Shown here piece after piece: positions 59,629 through 64,000 of a DNA stretch of 64,000 bases (its first letter is position 1; every line of letters begins with the position of its first letter). Both the position numbers and the translations under genes were made by a program. This DNA is from Torreya grandis (taxonomy: Eukaryota; Streptophyta; Pinopsida; Cupressales; Taxaceae), in contig JARHVA010006312.1 of the NCBI GenBank assembly GCA_037957365.1, positions 676,501-740,500 on the forward strand, given 5' to 3'. The notes under the pieces were generated by a model. That model saw only the letters and a program-made list of their open reading frames with translations. It did no database searches and had not been told where the DNA came from.

Positions 59629-60900
59629 TGTTGGGGCCAACATACCCCCATTTTATTGAAAATTTGGACCCTTGAGTGATTTTAACCTTAACACTAAAAA
59701 TTTAGCATGTTTGAGTGTTATTGGAATCTTAAGATCATCCTCTTTGATAAAATAGCTTATTCTCTTTTCATTATTGAACTTTAATTTGCCTAATCTTACT
59801 AATGAATTACCATATAAATGAAAATTGCATGTTTCATGGAGATAACAGTAATAAATGTTGATAAAAAATTTCATAGTGTGGTACAACCTAGGCTTTTACC
59901 AACCTTTGGTCTATGGGGAGTAGATCCTGACCCTCATTCAGCAAAACCCTTGGTTCAAATTAGAATCTTGGAGAGAAAAATTTAGCAGAAACATTTGGTT
60001 CTATTTTATACTTAATCCTAATTTTATATTAAGGCTTGGTTATGTTTCTTAAACATGAACAAACCTTAACATGAAAATGTGCTTAGTCTTCATGTGTTTT
60101 CTTTTTCCCTTTTCATTTGTTATTTTATCTAACCATGTCTAAAGATGGTTTTGTAGGGTTCCTTTTTATATTTTATAATGTGGTCCCTTTTCATTTATGC
60201 CTTAGCCTATAGTTTCAATCCTAAGGCCTTTTCATATTTATTAATATGAATGAAACCTTAGCATTATCATCTTGGCCTAAGTTCTTTATATCCTACGGGT
60301 CCTAACTTAATGTCCTCATTTCTTTGTAGATCCAACAATCCTCATTTCATCACAAGACATGATCTAACAGAGTGAAAAAAACTTGAGTTTTGGCCTAAAG
60401 AAAATGCATCTTGAGAGATCCAAGGATCCTCACTTTCTCACTTTATTTGATCCAATAAAGTGAAGAGTTATGACAAAAGTGAACACTTAACTTTGGGATC
60501 AATCATGTGCAATTATCTGGATCATCATCTAACGGTCCTTGCAACTTCTCAAATTTTAATCCAACAGAGTGAACATAATATTGAAAATTCAAAATGCCAT
60601 GGATAAGTTATAGAGACCCTATGGGGTGTCAAGAGTGCCTGAAGTAATTATGGAAGGGCTTGGTTTTTATCTAGTCCCTCATTATGTTCATCTAGACATT
60701 TTGGTCAAGTGATATAAAATATAAGTAGGTACTTTGTTGGCATCACCATTTCCATGTGTGGATGGCTTAAGTAAAATTAGTCATATAGGTGTATTTACCT
60801 TTATGCTAAGTTTATATGCCCCAAGTTTTAGGTCCTTCACATAATCACATCAAAATTTATTAGCCTTCAAAGTTGGTCTCTCAAACAAAATCTATCATTT
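59629..60900. other. Unassigned DNA starting with a palindromic TGTTGGGGCCAACA
   Basis: The start looks like an LTR terminus (TGTTGGG...), but no partner LTR is in the window. A short phrase, ATCCAACAGAGTGAA-like, recurs at about 60370, 60435 and 60552. No coding motif. Confidence 0.4.
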
Positions 60901-60939
60901 TCTCATACTTAGCCATTTTTTTAGGGAGTCCAAAAGAGC

Positions 60940-62160
60940 ATAGTAGGTATTTTCATGAAGCCATATCTTTCATGTGATACAAATTTAGAGGAAAATTTCA
61001 AATGGGTATGTTCATCTTTGTAAAAGGAATATTTTTGCTAGGTTTGAGCTCATGCGACATATCGTGCAAAAGATATAAGTGTGCAATGTTGGTTCCCAAG
61101 TAGTTTTAGACTATTTTCCTTACAAGTATATGAACATCATGCAAAATCATGGAGAATAGCTCATTTAAACATTTAATATGTGAATTTATAAAGATCTCAG
61201 GACCAGTGGATCAAATGGGTTTATTATTTTTGGTATTAAGTCCATTCACTACAAATTTGGTGCCTTGATGAGTTCTACGCTTCAAAATAAAAAATTATAA
61301 AATTAGCCAAAAAAATATTATGATCACGTGGATGTCAAGTTTAATCCCATGCAAAAATTCATATGAGCTTAAATTTGGCAGTCTTTGGGACATTAATGAT
61401 GGTCGTGAAAATGTCAAATGATGATTATGCAGACGTCAAATTTAAATCTAGGCAAAAACTCATATGAGCTTAAATTTGACGATCTTCAGGAAATCAAATA
61501 CGATCATACGAACATCAAATGAAAGTTAAAATAGAGCCTAGTGAGCATATTGAAGATGGCATATCTTTTGTGCACTACACTTTCAAGAGAAATAGTCAAA
61601 TGGGTTTGTTGACCCTCATGCAAAGAACATGTTCACTAAATTTGAGGTCATGTGACATAGTGTGTCAAAAGTGATGAGTATGCAAAGTTTACCTTCAAAT
61701 CATTTTGGTTGGTTTTCTAGGTCCAAACAAAGCTTAGTAGACATAATGAATACGTCATATCTCACATGTGTTATAACTTCAAAGGAAATGGTCAAATGGG
61801 TTTGTTAACCCTCATGCAAGGAACATATTTTCCAAGTTTGAGCTCATGCAATATAATGCATAAAATTTTATGGATGTGAAATGTTTTCTTTCAACGTATT
61901 TTTTGCTATTTTTCTAGACTTTGCTAAATTTTTAGGGTGCAAATATATTTGAGTGAGCATATTGGTAAGACCATATCTCATAAGTTTTGTAGCTTTAGGA
62001 GAAATGGTCAAATGGGTTTTTTCACATTTATTCCAAGATCATATAAACCAAATTTTAGCTCACCTACTATTATAAATCAGAAGATAAAAATACCTAAAGT
62101 TAGCCTCCTAACCATATTTTGCTATTTTTCCATAGTAATTTTTCAAGGAGTGCAAATAGT
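60940..62160. repeat. Degenerate tandem repeat, about 200-bp period
   Basis: The phrase TCAAATGGGT recurs near 61000, 61215, 61595, 61793 and 62008. Each occurrence is preceded by CATATCTYxxATG-like sequence and usually followed by CATGCAA...GTTTGAGCTCATG. Spacing is close to 200 bases or a multiple. Within it, 61330-61400 and 61440-61510 repeat a GCTTAAATTTGRC phrase at about 110 bases. Confidence 0.7.
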
Positions 62161-62199
62161 AGCAGGGGACTTCACCAACATAGGGAGCACCAACTAGTT

Positions 62200-63837
62200 A
62201 ATAATATTCTATTTTTAAGAATTTTATAACATTTTGAAATAGAATAATTCATTTAAAAGGCATATGTGAGTTTGTTAGCATTTTTGCTTATATGTCAGTC
62301 CACTTTGGAAAAACAAATGTATGTTATAACTTAGTAAAAAAGAGAACTATCCTTATCTTTGAGGTATTTTGTATCTTATGATTAACCGGTATACTAGCTT
62401 TTTCTTCTATAAAAGCTATTATTTTTTCATTTTGTAAGGGGAAGATTTTGAGCAAATTGTTTACTTAGAGCAATTAATTCAGCAAAGGAATTCTACAAAG
62501 ATTGTCTATGTGGTTATGTTAATAGTTATTAGTTTTATCCTAATTGTTTGTCAATGCCTTGAATTTTGAATGGTTTCTTGAATGTTGAGATATATTTTGG
62601 TTGCAGGATTGCTAATCTATGTTGAACTAGATTAGTTAAAAAAATTTAAGTTCATTTCATTTTATTTGCTCTAGATTTGGATGTGCATATGTTATTCAAA
62701 TTTTGGTAGCTAATCTATAAAGTGAATTTGATCTTTACGTGTGCCTTCCATACTCTACTTAGAAGTTTGCCTCATTAGTAATAAAATTTGAGCTCATGAT
62801 ATTTTGTATTATTAATTAGTTCAATGTATGCTCAACTTAATACAGAGTTTGTCATTTTGTTCCAGGTAAATACTGACAATCACATGTGTTTTTCCTACCC
62901 TACCTTTCCTCTTTTGTCCCCTTTTTTAATGATTCACTTTAGCTTAGATTTCACTATAAATATCTATGTACAATAGTTTGTAGTCAAATTTATGATCATA
63001 ATCCATCATCAACAACAAAGATATACATAAATTCAGGGCCAAAGTGACTCCAAACCACCAAATCAAATAAATATTGTGGAAAACTTTTGCATTACTCTAC
63101 TTTTATTCAATTATAGGCCATTATAATTGTCATAAACTACAACTCATGCACTAAATTCTCAGAATCCTAAAATGAGAAATGTTCTTCAACACTAAGAACA
63201 CTTGTGAGGCAAATAGAAGCATCAACAAGAGTAGCTCTATTGGCACTCAAAGGAGAGCCCAAATCTTTATGAATTTTTAGGATCTTTGTTGATTTTAATG
63301 TGTTTTGATCAAATATCAGTGTATTCTTTACATATTTTTGTAAATCTTTACTCATTTATGTAAAGATCATTAATCTTCATGGTTTCAAATCAGTCTTTGT
63401 GCTTATTTAGACAAAGATTGTTATTATTTAAAGATATTTGGTAAGTTCTGGTAAGGATATCTTAAGATTTGAAAATCTAAAGTATTTGAGGTTACCATAG
63501 CTTGTTTTAATAAAATATTGGTATATCTTTAAACAATCTAGGTTCATTTTAACTTAGGATTGTAAATATTAACCATATTTGCATAATTGGGGACATTTTT
63601 TTTGGCTAGCTTAGTTAAAATTTGATGTCCTTTATTATTCTTTATGTATATCTTTACAAAATTATTTTAATGTACAATTTTAATCTTTGTTATTTATAAA
63701 TATTTACTTGACACATCATATTTCAAAAAAGATCTTCAATCTTCAAGTTGAAGTTATCTAAAGAAAGACTGAGGTGAGCAAAAATCTTCAAGCTCTCAAT
63801 CCACTGCACTAGCTCAGAGTACTCATGTGTTCAAGGT
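62200..63837. other. AT-rich DNA, no gene recognised
   Basis: No protein motif or RNA gene. TTCTATAAAAGC at about 62405 resembles a TATA box and could belong to an LTR promoter, but nothing else supports that. Confidence 0.4.
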
Positions 63838-64000
63838 ATGACTTGGTTAGGTGGCTATTCAATCAATGTACCAGGTATAGTGCATGATCTTTCTCAAAAT
63901 ATAGAAAGGTATTTGCCTTATTTTAGCCTAAATAATGTTGTTATTATTGAAGAACATATTAAGTCACTCAAAGTTGCTATGAGATTGTTGAATGTAATTC
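63838..64000 (+). CDS. Possible start of a retrotransposon gag, runs off the window
   Basis: From ATG at 63838 there are 54 codons without a stop to the window edge, beginning MTWLGGYSINVPGIVHDLSQ. The segment ERYLPYFSLNNVVIIEEHIK followed by SLKVAMRLLNV resembles the start of Ty3/gypsy capsid domains (LPKF...EEHI...LNV). If so, another plus-strand element begins here and its 5' LTR lies upstream. The frame is short and the evidence is one motif. Confidence 0.4.
   Translation, partial: MTWLGGYSINVPGIVHDLSQNIERYLPYFSLNNVVIIEEHIKSLKVAMRLLNVI

Overview
The window looks like repeat-rich nuclear DNA from a large-genome land plant. It is AT-rich and CG-poor, with no rRNA, tRNA, CRISPR or convincing single-copy host gene. 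Almost everything recognisable is decayed Ty3/gypsy retrotransposon. The age of the insertions, slow removal and Tat-type elements carrying a second RNase H suggest a gymnosperm such as a conifer, but this is inference; a fern or lycophyte is possible.

Layout. (1) 1-9723, + strand: element R1, a Ty3/gypsy element of the Tat group, with a 5' LTR cut by the window edge, PBS, gag, protease, extra RNase H (aRNH), RT, RNase H, integrase and an intact-length 3' LTR (8024-9723). (2) 9724-13558: AT-rich DNA with a diverged direct repeat and a decayed Lys/Glu-rich coding-like stretch on the minus strand. (3) 13559-53558, minus strand: a tandem array of another Tat-like family, R2. Neighbouring units share LTRs of about 0.96 kb: LTR, internal, LTR, internal, LTR, truncated internal, LTR, partial internal. 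The two full internal regions are both about 12.1 kb once a nested insertion is removed. Each full internal region reads gag - protease - aRNH - RT - RNase H - integrase - about 2 kb of tandem and hairpin repeats - a roughly 3.8 kb extra reading frame (ORFX) - PPT - LTR. (4) 24606-32220: element R3, a minus-strand LTR element nested in the protease of the first R2 unit. It has gag traces but no visible pol, many roughly 120-bp or 60-bp repeats and a TA microsatellite. (5) 53559-59628, + strand: element R4, a chromovirus-like element with 2-kb LTRs, an initiator-Met PBS, a gag zinc knuckle and protease, but no RT or integrase. (6) 59629-62200: degenerate repeats of about 200 bp. (7) 62200-64000: unassigned DNA, ending in an open gag-like frame that runs off the window.

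How the parts fit. R1 and R2 are the same kind of machine. Gag packages the RNA, protease matures the polyprotein, RT with native RNase H makes cDNA primed by tRNA-Arg, and integrase inserts it. In both, an additional RNase H fold sits between protease and RT. R2 also carries ORFX downstream of integrase, in pol orientation and preserved in recognisable form in three places. No protein here is intact; all are full of stops and frameshifts. The most unusual points are the LTR-sharing array, ORFX, the covarying hairpins between integrase and ORFX, and a shared Asp-to-Asn change in the R2 aRNH.
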